DNA from: Coriobacteriaceae bacterium AM100-PB1-1D-6A
GTDB taxonomy: Bacteria > Actinomycetota > Coriobacteriia > Coriobacteriales > Coriobacteriaceae
Direction: 5' to 3'
DNA length: 64,000 nt
Assembly: GCA_027660625.1 (NCBI GenBank)
Contig: JAQDNC010000002.1
Span: forward strand, 1 to 64,000
Shown here: positions 8,013 to 16,939 of the stretch, in pieces
Position numbering within the stretch: the stretch's first letter is position 1
How the letters are laid out: each line of letters begins with the position of its first letter
Notes under the pieces: model-generated
What the model saw: only the letters and a program-made list of their open reading frames with translations
What the model was told of the DNA's origin: nothing
Databases searched by the model: none
Translations under genes and position numbers: made by a program

Positions 8013-8534
8013 ATGAAAGACAAGCATCTGTATCGGGAGACGCAGTGGGACGTGTCGGCCGAGGAGGGCCGTGCGCACCATGGCCTTGTCGCGATTGGTT
8101 TTGCGGTGCTTGCCGTGCTGGTGATTGCCGTTTGTATCTGGACGTTTGGTGGTCGCGGCGGCACTGCCTGGGAGTTTGAGGCCGATGATAGCCTACCGAT
8201 TATGACGGTGAGGAGTACTGGCGGTAATGCCAATACGCTCGCCATTCCGGGCGATTATTGGTACCCGCGCGATGAGTTTGTGCAGTTGCAGCTGAGTGGT
8301 GGGTCCATTCCAGGCGAAGAAATCGAACGCGTGACGTTTGACGCGGCGCTCAAAACGCTGACGGTGAAGCTCAAAGATCAAGGAGATGTGCCCACGACCA
8401 TGGATATCGCCCTGACGGAATGGCGCCTGGAGCCCCCGTCGGGCGTCAAGGCGTCCGATGTGGAGCATGTCAAGATTACCTATCAGGACGGCTCGACAAG
8501 CGAGATTGCCAAGGCAGACGGCTTGGCGGAATAG
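8013..8534 (+). CDS. Hypothetical single-pass membrane protein
   Basis: The family is not recognised. This 173-residue protein has a charged N-terminus of about 22 residues, one hydrophobic helix (LVAIGFAVLAVLVIAVCIWTF, residues 25-45) and an outside domain of about 125 residues rich in beta-type sequence, with no cysteine. The topology predicted from charge is N-in, C-out. GGGGAGG precedes the ATG at 8013. It stands alone, divergent from thiC and convergent with yaaA, so context gives no clue. Confidence 0.75.
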   Translation: MKDKHLYRETQWDVSAEEGRAHHGLVAIGFAVLAVLVIAVCIWTFGGRGGTAWEFEADDSLPIMTVRSTGGNANTLAIPGDYWYPRDEFVQLQLSGGSIPGEEIERVTFDAALKTLTVKLKDQGDVPTTMDIALTEWRLEPPSGVKASDVEHVKITYQDGSTSEIAKADGLAE

Positions 8535-8597
8535 CGGGATGTTCACCGAATATCATGAAAGCATGCCGAGGTGGAGTTCGGCGCTGGCGACAGGCAT

Positions 8598-9407
8598 TTA
8601 GAATGCCTGCTCGTTGATGAAGACCAGGCTATCTGGGGACGAGAGCTCGGGGACATAGCGGTAGCCAAGGTTGAACTCGGTAAGACCGGCGGCGTCCTCG
8701 ACCTTGTTTTCCGCCATCCAGCGGACCATCGAACCGCGTGCCTTTTTGCTGGCGGTCGATCGTTGGATGGGCTTATCGTTGCGGACGCCTTCGCCAAAAA
8801 AGCAGGTGATAACCGTTGTATCCTGTGCAGCATGGGGCAGGACAGCTTTGGCGTATTCCACGCTGGCAAGGTTGACGATAGTGGTGTCGGAACCGGCCGG
8901 CGCAATTACCTGCGCAAGTCGATTCCCCCAGAAGGCATAGAGGTCGCGAGCGCCGTCGACGGCGAGCTTCGCCCCCATTTCGAGCCGATAGGGAGACACG
9001 CCGTGGAAGGGGCGCACGCATCCGTAGAGTCCCGAGAGGATCCAGAGATGGTTTTGCAGCCAGTCGAGCTGCGCGGCATCCATCACCTCGGGTGCCATGC
9101 TCTGGTATTGAATGCCGTGATAGGACATGACGGCGGGGGAGATTCGACGCGCGATATCGGGATCTGCGAGGTCGGTATCGCTCAGGACGGGCATAAATTC
9201 GTGAAGCGTATCCAGACACGTTGTGAGCAGCCTGTCGCTCACGTTCCACAGCGCCTGCAGGCCGCCGCTGCCTTCATTTCGTTCGATATCTAGCAGTGCG
9301 TGGTGGAGGCGAGCCGTCTCGTGCGCAAAAGGTGGAATGCCATGGACTTCAAAAGCATCTTGGGCCGCGCGCATCTGCTTGGCGGGCGAAATGATGACCT
9401 GCAGCAT
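8598..9407 (-). CDS. yaaA: Peroxide stress protein YaaA (DUF328)
   Basis: A 269-residue member of the YaaA/UPF0246 family. In E. coli YaaA lowers intracellular free iron and damage during peroxide stress and binds DNA. Family features are the N-terminal MLQVIISPAKQM, the central GLYGCVRPFHGVSPYRLEMGAKL and AFWGNRL, and ITCFFGEG. The start at 9407 is set by homology at MLQVIISPAK and by an AGGAGAG site; longer in-frame extensions run through the palindromic repeat upstream. It is transcribed alone or behind the M18 peptidase gene. In an anaerobe it probably serves oxygen exposure. Confidence 0.9.
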   Translation of the reverse strand: MLQVIISPAKQMRAAQDAFEVHGIPPFAHETARLHHALLDIERNEGSGGLQALWNVSDRLLTTCLDTLHEFMPVLSDTDLADPDIARRISPAVMSYHGIQYQSMAPEVMDAAQLDWLQNHLWILSGLYGCVRPFHGVSPYRLEMGAKLAVDGARDLYAFWGNRLAQVIAPAGSDTTIVNLASVEYAKAVLPHAAQDTTVITCFFGEGVRNDKPIQRSTASKKARGSMVRWMAENKVEDAAGLTEFNLGYRYVPELSSPDSLVFINEQAF

Positions 9408-9426
9408 GGACTCTCCTCTGCCAAAA

Positions 9427-9495
9427 AAGTTGCGGTGGAATACGGTCTGTTTTGGCCGTTTATGGGCCAGTTTAGTCCGTATTTCACCGCAAGTT
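9427..9495. repeat. Palindromic repeat, copy 1 of 4
   Basis: AAGTTGCGGTGGAATACGG at the left faces CCGTATTTCACCGCAAGTT at the right over about 69 bp, with a short GGCC-containing centre. It shares its arm sequence with the elements at 30013, 47114 and 48399. This copy is the most diverged (GTGGAA for GTGAAA and CAAGTT for CAACTT). It lies between the M18 gene and yaaA. Confidence 0.85.
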
Positions 9496-9507
9496 ATAAG
9501 GGACTGG

Positions 9508-10905
9508 TTAGGCGCGCTCGAGGAAAGCCTTGTAGCCGCGATAGGCCTCGTAGATATCGGCCTTGTTAGCGACCTCCCACAGGGCGTGCATGGACAGGAC
9601 GGCAACGCCGGAGTCGATGACGTTCATGCCGTACTTGGCCATGATGTAGGCGATGGTGCCGCCGCCGCCCGCGTTGACGCGGCCGAGCTCGCAGGTCTGG
9701 AAGTCCACGCCGGCCTCGTCCATGATGTCGCGGACGAGGGCCACGTACTCGGCGTCGGCGTCGTTTGAACCGCCCTTGCCGCGGCTGCCCGTGTACTTGT
9801 TAAAGCACAGGCCACGACCCATAAAGGCTGCGTTCTTGGTCTCGAACTTGCCGGCGTAGCCCGGGTCGAAGCCGGCGGACACGTCAGAGGAGAGCATGCG
9901 GCTGTGGGCGAGTGCACGGCGCAGGGCCAGCGGGCTATCCTCGCCGGCGAGCGTCATGATCTCGGCGACGGTGTTCTCGAAGAAGCGGCTCGTCATGCCG
10001 GTGGCACCCACGGAACCGATCTCCTCCTTATCGACGATGAGCGTGATGCTCGTGCGCTCGACATTGGCCACATTGATCTGGGCGAGCATGGAGGGGTAGG
10101 CGCAGACGCGGTCGTCGTGGCCATAGCCCAAAATCATGGAGCGGTCGAGGCCCATGTCGCGGGCGGGGCCGGCGGGCACGACCTCGATCTCGGCGGAGAG
10201 GAAGTCCTCCTCCTCGACGTCGTACTGCTCCTTGAGGATGTCCAGGAACATCTGCTTGACGGGCTCCTTGGGGGCGTCCTTGTCGTCCTCGTCAAACTTG
10301 ACGGGACGGCCGCCCACGATCACGTCGAGAATCTCGGCGTCGACGGCGTCCTTGGCGGGCTTGGACATCTGCTCGCTCGAGAGGTGGATCAGCAGGTCGG
10401 AGATGGTAAAGACCGGGTCGTCCGCCTTGTCGCCGATGTTGATGTCGACGGTGGTGCCGTCCTTTTTGCAGATGACGCCTACAAGTGCAAGCGGGGAGGC
10501 CACCCAGTGGTAGCTCTTGACGCCGCCGTAGTAGTGCGTGTCGAGGTAGGCCATGTCGCCGGCCTCGAAGGCGGGATTTTGCTTGAGGTCCAGGCGCGGC
10601 GAGTCCACGTGGGCGCCCAGGATGTTAAAGCCCTGCTCGAGCGGGGTGGTGCCCAGGTTGACGAGCATAAGGTCCTTGCCGTGGTTGGCGGCGTACACCT
10701 TGTCGCCGGCCTTGAGCGCGCGGCCCTCGGCGATCACGGTCTCCAGATTGACGTAGCCCGCCTCCTCGGCCATCTTGATACCGGTCTTGACGCACAGGCG
10801 CTCGGTCTTGTTTTCGCTTAAAAACTGCTTATAGCCGCGGCAAAGCTCCTCGAGCTCCTCGACTTGCTGTGGCGTGTACTTTTTCCATGCGCAGGGACGC
10901 TCCAT
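9508..10905 (-). CDS. M18 family aminopeptidase
   Basis: A 465-residue cytosolic zinc aminopeptidase of the M18 (LAP4/ApeB-like) family, which removes N-terminal, often acidic, residues. Metal-site motifs are visible: GAHVDSPRLDL (His and Asp ligands), DKEEIGSVGATG (catalytic Glu and metal Glu), SSDVSAGFDP and the C-terminal VLSMHALWEV with the last His ligand. The long MF segment NKYTGSRGKGGSNDA matches the family. The start at 10905 (MERPCAWKKY) gives the usual family length and follows AAAGGAGCC; upstream in-frame sequence lacks family similarity. Confidence 0.92.
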   Translation of the reverse strand: MERPCAWKKYTPQQVEELEELCRGYKQFLSENKTERLCVKTGIKMAEEAGYVNLETVIAEGRALKAGDKVYAANHGKDLMLVNLGTTPLEQGFNILGAHVDSPRLDLKQNPAFEAGDMAYLDTHYYGGVKSYHWVASPLALVGVICKKDGTTVDINIGDKADDPVFTISDLLIHLSSEQMSKPAKDAVDAEILDVIVGGRPVKFDEDDKDAPKEPVKQMFLDILKEQYDVEEEDFLSAEIEVVPAGPARDMGLDRSMILGYGHDDRVCAYPSMLAQINVANVERTSITLIVDKEEIGSVGATGMTSRFFENTVAEIMTLAGEDSPLALRRALAHSRMLSSDVSAGFDPGYAGKFETKNAAFMGRGLCFNKYTGSRGKGGSNDADAEYVALVRDIMDEAGVDFQTCELGRVNAGGGGTIAYIMAKYGMNVIDSGVAVLSMHALWEVANKADIYEAYRGYKAFLERA

Positions 10906-11071
10906 GACGCAGGCTCCTTTCGGATCGATCGTGCTGGTTGATGTACCGTGAGCCATCGTATCACGCGCGGGCTCACGGTGGCAGGGGAGCTTGATGTGAG
11001 GTGGCCGCGGGGCGGGGAGCGTGTAAACTGGTGTGAGCAAACCGTGCCCAGCCCAAAGCGAGGTATTCAAT

Positions 11072-13822
11072 ATGTCTGACAAGCGCCGCACCTTTGCCGT
11101 TATCGACGGCAACTCGCTCATGCATCGCGCCTTCCACGCCGTGCCGCCGACCATGAACGCGCCGGACGGTCGCCCCACCAATGCGATCTTTGGCTTTCTG
11201 AACATGTTTCTCAAGATGATCGATGCCTTTAACCCCGACGGTGTGGTCGTGGCGTTTGATAAGGGCAAGCCGCGCGTGCGCATGGAGATGCTGCCGCAGT
11301 ATAAGGCGCAGCGCCCGCCCATGGACCCCGATCTGCATGTGCAGTTTCCGATGATCAAGGAGCTGCTCGGCGCGCTCAACGTGCCGATTCTGCAGTCCGA
11401 GGGCTGGGAAGGCGACGATATCCTGGGAACCATGGCGCGCCTGGGCGAGCAGGCCGGCTGCGACATGCTGCTGGTGACCGGTGATCGCGATATGTATCAG
11501 CTCGTGACCGAGCACGTCAACGTGGTCTCGACCCGCAAGGGCCTGTCCGACGTGGCGATCATGACGCCCGAGAGCGTGGACGATCTGTATCACGGCATCA
11601 CGCCGGCGCTCGTGCCCGATTTTTACGGTCTGAAGGGCGATACGTCGGACAACATTCCCGGCGTACCGGGCATCGGTCCCAAAAAGGCGAGCGCGCTCAT
11701 CGCGCAGTACGGCAGCCTGGACGAGGTCATCGCGCATGCTGACGAGGTCAAGGGCAAGATGGGCGAGAACCTGCGTGCGCACATCGACGATGCCCTGCTG
11801 AGCCGCAAGGTCGCAACCATTCGTACCGATGCGCCCGTCGAGCTCGACTTTGACGAAACGTCCTTCCCGGCGTTTTCTGCCGATGAGGTGTCCGCGGCAC
11901 TGGGCGCACTCGGCATTACGGCCATGCAGAACCGTTTCTTGTCACTGATTGGTGGCGAGGGTGGGGCTGCGGCCGCTGCCAGCACGTTTGAGATTCCCCA
12001 CGTTATGCGCGCTGCCGCCGGCGATGCCGAGGCGCTCGATGCCGCTGCCGACGAGATCTCTCGCGCGATTGATGCGGGCGAGTGGATTGCCGCCGTGGTG
12101 GACGATGACAAGGAGGAAGGCGCGCTTTTTGGCCTGACGCGCACGCTGTGGTTGGCGACGTCCAAGGGCCTGTTCGCGCTCGAGGAGGGCGACGGCGGTA
12201 CCACTGCCGTGGCCGATGGCTTCAACTTCGTCCACGGCGTGATCGCTGGCGTGCTCGCGCGTCTGTTTATGGGGGGCCGCGTGGCGTGCCCGGATATGAA
12301 AGCACTGCTGCATGAGCTTTCGCCCATCGATTCTTCCGAGCCCGAGCTCATGGATCCGTTGGCAGTCGATTCCACGCGCATCTTCGATACCGTGGTTGCC
12401 GCCTACCTGTTGGATTCCGATCGCTCCGAGTTTGACGAGGCGTATCTGGCCGATACCTATCTGCAGATGGCGCTGCCTACGGCGCGCGGTGCAGAGGGCG
12501 CCGGCGAGGACGCTCCTGCGCCCGCCGCTCGCACGGTGGCCTTGACGTTGGCGCTGGTCGCACCGCTGCGCGACCGCATGGCCCGCGAGAACGCCGCCAA
12601 CGTGTTCGATGGCATCGAGATGCCACTCGTGCCGGTGCTTGCCAAGATGGAGCGCGCGGGCATGCTCGTGGACCCCGACCGTCTGCATAGTCTGTCCGAG
12701 GGGCTTGCTACCCAGATTGCCGAGGTTGAGCGAAACATTCGAGACCTGGCGGGTGACGAGACCTTTAACATCGGCAGCCCCATGCAGCTCTCGCACGTGC
12801 TGTTTGACGTTATGGGGCTTCCGACCAAGGGCCTCAAGAAGACCAAGCGCGGCTACTATTCGACCAACGCCAAGGTGCTGAGCGACCTTGCCCGTGACCA
12901 CGAGATCGTGCGTCTGATCTTGGATTGGCGTGAGAAGTCCAAGATCAAGTCCACTTACCTGGATACGCTGGGCCCGCTGCGTCGTGGCGATGGCCGCGTG
13001 CACACCACGTACAACCAGACCATCACGGCGACGGGCCGCCTGTCCTCGAGCGACCCGAACCTACAGAACATCCCGACGCGCTCTGAGCTGGGTCGTACCG
13101 TCAAGACGGCGTTTTCGGCGGGCGAGGGCAGCGTCTTTTTGGCGGTGGACTACTCGCAGATCGAGTTGCGCCTACTCGCGCATCTTTCGGGTGATGAACA
13201 TCTGGTACGTGCCTTTAACGAGGGTGAGGACTTCCATGCCGAGACGGCCGCGCGCGTGTTTGGCGTTCCCGTGTCCGAGGTAACGCCCGATCTGCGCAGC
13301 CGCGCCAAGGCCGTGAACTTTGGCATCGTGTACGGTCAGCAGGCGTACGGCCTGTCGCAGTCGCTGCACATCTCGATGGCCGAGGCGCGCGACATGATCG
13401 ACCGCTACTACGAGGCCTACCCAGGTGTGCGCACGTTCCTCGACAATGTGGTGGCGCGTGCCAAGCAGACGGGCTATGCCGAGACCATGTACGGACGCCG
13501 TCGTCATATTCCGGAGCTCAAGGCCAAAAACCCGCAGCTCCGCGGCTTTGGCGAGCGCACGGCTATGAACCATCCCATGCAGGGTACCGCGGCGGACATC
13601 ATCAAGATTGCCATGGCCCGCGTAAGCCGCCGCCTGGAAGAAGAGGGCTTTGCCGCCCACATGATCCTGCAGGTACACGACGAACTGGACTTTGAGTGCC
13701 CCATCGACGAAGTCGAGCGCCTGACCGCCATGGTCCGCGACGTCATGGAGCGCGTAGTGGACCTCCGCGTGCCGTTGATCGCCGAAGCCAGCACCGGCAT
13801 AACCTGGGCCGACGCCAAATAA
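11072..13822 (+). CDS. polA: DNA polymerase I
   Basis: A 916-residue family A polymerase for Okazaki fragment processing and repair. The 5'-nuclease domain occupies about residues 1-290 (VIDGNSLMHRAFHAVPP, GLKGDTSDNIPGVPGIGPKKA). A central 3'-5' exonuclease-like region follows at about 300-540, in which I do not see the DxE metal motif, so proofreading is probably lost, as in many actinobacterial and Thermus enzymes. The polymerase domain runs from about 550 to the end, with motif A VDYSQIELRLLAHLSGDE near 690, motif B RAKAVNFGIVYG near 748 and motif C QVHDELDFE near 867. The start at 11072 has only a weak GAGG. Confidence 0.96.
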   Translation: MSDKRRTFAVIDGNSLMHRAFHAVPPTMNAPDGRPTNAIFGFLNMFLKMIDAFNPDGVVVAFDKGKPRVRMEMLPQYKAQRPPMDPDLHVQFPMIKELLGALNVPILQSEGWEGDDILGTMARLGEQAGCDMLLVTGDRDMYQLVTEHVNVVSTRKGLSDVAIMTPESVDDLYHGITPALVPDFYGLKGDTSDNIPGVPGIGPKKASALIAQYGSLDEVIAHADEVKGKMGENLRAHIDDALLSRKVATIRTDAPVELDFDETSFPAFSADEVSAALGALGITAMQNRFLSLIGGEGGAAAAASTFEIPHVMRAAAGDAEALDAAADEISRAIDAGEWIAAVVDDDKEEGALFGLTRTLWLATSKGLFALEEGDGGTTAVADGFNFVHGVIAGVLARLFMGGRVACPDMKALLHELSPIDSSEPELMDPLAVDSTRIFDTVVAAYLLDSDRSEFDEAYLADTYLQMALPTARGAEGAGEDAPAPAARTVALTLALVAPLRDRMARENAANVFDGIEMPLVPVLAKMERAGMLVDPDRLHSLSEGLATQIAEVERNIRDLAGDETFNIGSPMQLSHVLFDVMGLPTKGLKKTKRGYYSTNAKVLSDLARDHEIVRLILDWREKSKIKSTYLDTLGPLRRGDGRVHTTYNQTITATGRLSSSDPNLQNIPTRSELGRTVKTAFSAGEGSVFLAVDYSQIELRLLAHLSGDEHLVRAFNEGEDFHAETAARVFGVPVSEVTPDLRSRAKAVNFGIVYGQQAYGLSQSLHISMAEARDMIDRYYEAYPGVRTFLDNVVARAKQTGYAETMYGRRRHIPELKAKNPQLRGFGERTAMNHPMQGTAADIIKIAMARVSRRLEEEGFAAHMILQVHDELDFECPIDEVERLTAMVRDVMERVVDLRVPLIAEASTGITWADAK

Positions 13823-13857
13823 AGACGCACCAACAACCCCAAAGTAACCAAAACCAG

Positions 13858-13892
13858 AAGGGGGCTCCTTGCCAACAAGGAGCCCCCTTCAT
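13858..13892 (+). terminator. Strong terminator after polA
   Basis: AAGGGGGCTCCTTG pairs perfectly with CAAGGAGCCCCCTT (14 bp) around a CCAA loop, 36 bp past the polA stop. The T-tract after it is poor (CATCC), but the stem is long. Confidence 0.8.
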
Positions 13893-13926
13893 CCAAATAT
13901 ATTCAGCTAAGTATCTAGACACTCAA

Positions 13927-14121
13927 GACGCCATCTTGGCGGCAGGTAAGTAAACCTAGGGCCTGGCCGGGCGGCACGGGTTAGCTTTTCGTAGATTCCG
14001 CACGCAAAGAAAGCCACTTAATGTGGCTTTCGTCTTGCGCAGGACCTGACCGAGCGAAAAGTTAACCCGTGCCGCCCGGCCAGGCCCGATGGGACGGCTA
14101 CCGAGCCGCCAAGATGGCGTC
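13927..14121. repeat. Nested inverted duplication at the 3' end of the HAD gene
   Basis: Two pairs of arms are nested. The outer arm GACGCCATCTTGGCGG (13927-13942) is perfectly inverted at 14106-14121. The inner 33-bp arm at 13959-13991 is inverted at 14055-14087 with one mismatch. The right outer arm lies inside the last codons of the HAD gene (DAILAA), so the left arm is an inverted copy of that coding end plus its downstream flank. The unmatched stretches between arms (16 and 18 nt) differ in sequence. Confidence 0.85.
14009..14031 (-). terminator. Hairpin at the centre of the inverted duplication
   Basis: GAAAGCCAC and GTGGCTTTC form a perfect 9-bp stem with a 5-nt loop, extended by CGCAA/TTGCG further out. 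On the minus strand it follows the HAD gene and ends in CTTTCTTTG, so it could terminate that gene. Confidence 0.6.
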
Positions 14122-14925
14122 GATGAGCGTCAGTACGCCCCCGTCGTTGTTGCTCGGAATGCGCCATTTGGCATGCGCGTTCATGTGCTCCTCGGCATTG
14201 TCCACGATAAAGCTGTGTCCGACGCGCTCCAGCATGGGGATGTCGTTGTACGTATCGCCCACGGCAGCGGCGTCGGCGATATCGATGCCGAGCTGCTCGC
14301 ACAGGTGCGCGACGCCAGCGCCCTTGTCGACGCCCAGGTTCATAAAGTCGATCCACTCGCGGCCAGCATTGGTGACGTAGAGTCGGTCCGAGTATGCCGG
14401 GCTGTAGTCCTCGCGAAACGCCGGCTCGGCGTCGTAGTCGGGGAAGAAGATCGAAATCTTGTTGGATTCGACGTCAAGGCCCTCAAAGGTATCGACGTAG
14501 TTGATCGTGTTGTAGTACACGCTGATTTCGTCGTGGTACTGATGGTCGCGGGCGAGCACATAGAACTCGTCGTAGCAGCACAGCACGGGGACGGCGCGCG
14601 AATCCTCCGAGGCGCGGCTCAAGACCTGCTGATACAGTTCAACGTCGATATTGCTCTTATAGATATAGCTGCCGCGATAGATCACGCACGCTCCGTTGTC
14701 GGGACAAAAGGCGAGGCGGTTCTTGATGCCCTCGAACATCTCCTCGAGCTTGGGGGCGGGACGTCCGCTGGCGGGGCAGAATACGATGCCGGCTTCGGCG
14801 AGCTTGTCCAGGCGTTCGTCAAGGCCTTGTGGCAGCACGCGCTCGTCGGTCAGAAGCGTCTTGTCCATGTCGACGGCGATGAGCTTAATGTTTCCGATAT
14901 TGGCGTCCGATTCGTAAGTTTGCAT
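14098..14925 (-). CDS. Cof-type HAD family hydrolase
   Basis: A 275-residue haloacid dehalogenase-superfamily phosphatase of the Cof/IIB type, which acts on sugar phosphates, flavin mononucleotide or similar small phosphates. Motif I is VDMDKTLLTDE (residues 18-28, the nucleophile Asp first). Motif II is the PASGRP segment. Motifs III/IV are in DKGAGVAHLCEQLGI and GDTYNDIPMLERVG. A C2-type cap lies between them. The ATG at 14925 is preceded by AAAGG. The last six codons are part of an inverted duplication (see 13927). The substrate is unknown. Confidence 0.9.
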   Translation of the reverse strand: MQTYESDANIGNIKLIAVDMDKTLLTDERVLPQGLDERLDKLAEAGIVFCPASGRPAPKLEEMFEGIKNRLAFCPDNGACVIYRGSYIYKSNIDVELYQQVLSRASEDSRAVPVLCCYDEFYVLARDHQYHDEISVYYNTINYVDTFEGLDVESNKISIFFPDYDAEPAFREDYSPAYSDRLYVTNAGREWIDFMNLGVDKGAGVAHLCEQLGIDIADAAAVGDTYNDIPMLERVGHSFIVDNAEEHMNAHAKWRIPSNNDGGVLTLIDAILAAR

Positions 14926-15199
14926 AAAAGCGTGCCTTTCGTTTCGAAATTGTTTCAGACGTTATAACCATCAACTCGTAGTCAGGCGTATTTTCGCAGG
15001 ATTGGCGCACGTCTGCATCATCATTCACAAAGTAATGAAAAAACTTTTCAGAAATTTGAAGTTGTCGCTTGTGCCGCGGGCACTTTAGCGTAATATAGCG
15101 ACCATCGAAAACGGAGCCGGAAAAACAACCGCTTACCGAGGAAATGGTACCGTTTACGATATTAGAATTGCGCCCGGCGATAGGTGAAAGGAGAGGCAG

Positions 15200-15274
15200 A
15201 TGCAGTTCGTAAAGATCATCACTACTGCAGACAATGCCATCCGACGCCAGCGCGCAATTTCCCGACGACGATAA
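15200..15274 (+). CDS. Arginine-rich 24-residue leader peptide before argG
   Basis: A short ORF starts 8 nt after a strong AAGGAGAGG and reads MQFVKIITTADNAIRRQRAI followed by SRRR and a TAA stop. Six of its last ten residues are arginine, using CGA CGC, CGC and finally CGA CGA CGA. CGA is otherwise rare in this window, where CGC and CGT dominate. It ends 205 nt before argG, the arginine biosynthesis gene. This is the expected design of a ribosome-stalling attenuation peptide that senses charged tRNA-Arg. It has not been matched to any described peptide; the role is inferred from position and composition. Confidence 0.65.
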   Translation: MQFVKIITTADNAIRRQRAISRRR

Positions 15275-15479
15275 CAATCGTCTCTGTCCGCATGGGGCGA
15301 ATTGCCTCAACAGAGTCATTTTGAGGTCGTTGGGTTTTAGCACGACATTGCTGCATGTTTCTAGGGCATGTATGTGCTGATTTTTGCTATTTAACCTTAT
15401 ATTGCACGGTATGTGACCTTGAAATGACTTGCAACTGACCGATGTTCTAACTAGCTACCAAGGGCGAAAGGAAACAGCC
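15275..15479 (+). promoter_or_regulatory. Probable attenuator region between leader peptide and argG
   Basis: Several competing pairings are possible in this 205-nt leader. TCTCTGT (15281) can pair with ACAGAG (15311), CCTCAA (15305) with TTGAGG (15321), and GTCGT with ACGAC (15325-15345) around GGGTTTTAGC. The first two share bases, so they exclude one another, as in attenuators. I see no classic terminator with a long T-run, so control might be Rho-dependent or translational. Confidence 0.4.
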
Positions 15480-16706
15480 ATGAGCAAGGAAAAAGTCGTT
15501 CTCGCATATTCCGGTGGTCTTGATACATCTGTATGTGTCAAGTGGCTCCAGGACGAGAAGAATCTCGATGTCGTTTGCGTTTGCGGCAACGTGGGCCAGG
15601 AGGAGACCGGTCTGGATGCCAAGAAGCAGAAGGCACTCGACCTGGGCGTTCTCGATTGCCAGGTGCTCGACCTGCGCGACGAGTTCTCCGACGAGTTCCT
15701 GACTAAGGCCATCGCCGCAAACTCCATGTACGAGAACAAGTACCCGCTGCTCTCCGCCCTGTCTCGCCCGCTGCTCGCCAAGAAGCTTGTCGAGGTCGCT
15801 CACGAGTTTGGCGCGACCTGCGTCGCCCACGGCTGCACCGGCAAGGGTAACGACCAGGTTCGTTTTGAGGCTGCCGTCAAGGCCCTCGACCCCGAGCTTA
15901 AGGTTATCGCCCCGGTTCGCGAGTGGGATCTGAAGTGCCGTCCCGACGAGGTCGCTTATGCTCATGCCCACAACGTGCCGGTTCCCGAGGGTGCCAACGA
16001 CAACCCCTATTCCATCGACGACAACCTGTGGGGTCGTGCCATTGAGTGCGGCCACCTGGAGGATCCCTGGAACGAGCCGCTCGACGACGCCTGGGTTATG
16101 ACCAAGAACCCCGAGGACACGCCGGACACCCCGACCTACACCGAGATTGAGTTTGAGGCCGGCAAGCCCGTCGCCGTCGACGGCAAGAAGATGAAGCTCT
16201 CCGAGATCGTCATCGCGCTCAACAAGATTTCGGGTGACAACGGCTTTGGCCGTCTCGACCTGGTCGAGGATCGTCTGGTGGGCCTCAAGAGTCGCGAGTG
16301 CTACGAGGTTCCCGGCGCCCTGACGCTCATCACCGCCCACAAGGCGCTTGAGGATATCTGCGTTGAGGGCGAACTGCTCAAGACCAAGATTAAGCTCGAG
16401 CAGGATTGGGCCACCGCCGTGTACAACGGCCAGTGGTACAGCCCGCTCAAAAACGCGCTCGACGCCTTTATGGCCGATACCCAGAAGTTCGTGACCGGCA
16501 CCGTCCGTCTGAAGTTCTTTAAGGGCAATTGCCATGTCGTTGGCCGCAAGAGCCCGTTTAGCCTGTATGACTACGGCCTGGCCACCTACGACTGCGACAC
16601 CACGTTTGACGAGAAAGCCAGCGCCGGCTTTATCGAGATCGATACCTTGTCGCTCAAGACGTGGGCTAAGGTCCAGGGTCCCAGCTCTGCTGCCGCCCAG
16701 GCTTAA
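15480..16706 (+). CDS. argG: Argininosuccinate synthase
   Basis: A 408-residue enzyme that joins citrulline and aspartate with ATP in arginine synthesis. The N-terminal PP-loop AYSGGLDTS (residues 9-17) binds ATP. CTGKGNDQVRFE and the ENKYPLLSALSRP and EDPWNEP segments are typical of ArgG. The start at 15480 follows GAAAGGAAA; an in-frame upstream GTG/ATG-type extension has no ribosome site. It lies behind an arginine-rich leader ORF and before argH, separated by a hairpin and a small ORF. No other arg genes are in the window. Confidence 0.97.
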   Translation: MSKEKVVLAYSGGLDTSVCVKWLQDEKNLDVVCVCGNVGQEETGLDAKKQKALDLGVLDCQVLDLRDEFSDEFLTKAIAANSMYENKYPLLSALSRPLLAKKLVEVAHEFGATCVAHGCTGKGNDQVRFEAAVKALDPELKVIAPVREWDLKCRPDEVAYAHAHNVPVPEGANDNPYSIDDNLWGRAIECGHLEDPWNEPLDDAWVMTKNPEDTPDTPTYTEIEFEAGKPVAVDGKKMKLSEIVIALNKISGDNGFGRLDLVEDRLVGLKSRECYEVPGALTLITAHKALEDICVEGELLKTKIKLEQDWATAVYNGQWYSPLKNALDAFMADTQKFVTGTVRLKFFKGNCHVVGRKSPFSLYDYGLATYDCDTTFDEKASAGFIEIDTLSLKTWAKVQGPSSAAAQA

Positions 16707-16860
16707 GTCTTCCTTTCCTTGGTATCCGCGCGGCCCATCCGCGTGATACATAACGGGCGCACGGGGTCCCTACCTTTCGTTATGCTTGCTGACACTTCTT
16801 AACATCGGTGGCCCCTACGTTCCGCCCGCATATATGATGCCGCGACTGCGGCTGAGTCCG

Positions 16861-16888
16861 AGCCCCGCCGGGGTTGTCCGGCGGGGCT
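16861..16888 (+). terminator. GC-rich hairpin after argG
   Basis: AGCCCCGCCGG pairs perfectly with CCGGCGGGGCT around a 6-nt loop. It is followed by CCTTCTAT rather than a T-run. It probably terminates or attenuates the argG message before the small ORF at 16940. Confidence 0.65.
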
Positions 16889-16939
16889 CCTTCTATCAAT
16901 TTGGCGGCTCTGCGCCTATATATATGAGGAGTATCCATT

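Noticed and set aside
13696..13953. Gene frame running past the polA end into the intergenic region
   Set aside because: It is an out-of-frame shadow of polA extended through the terminator; its last residues DAILAA arise only because they copy the HAD gene end in the inverted duplication.
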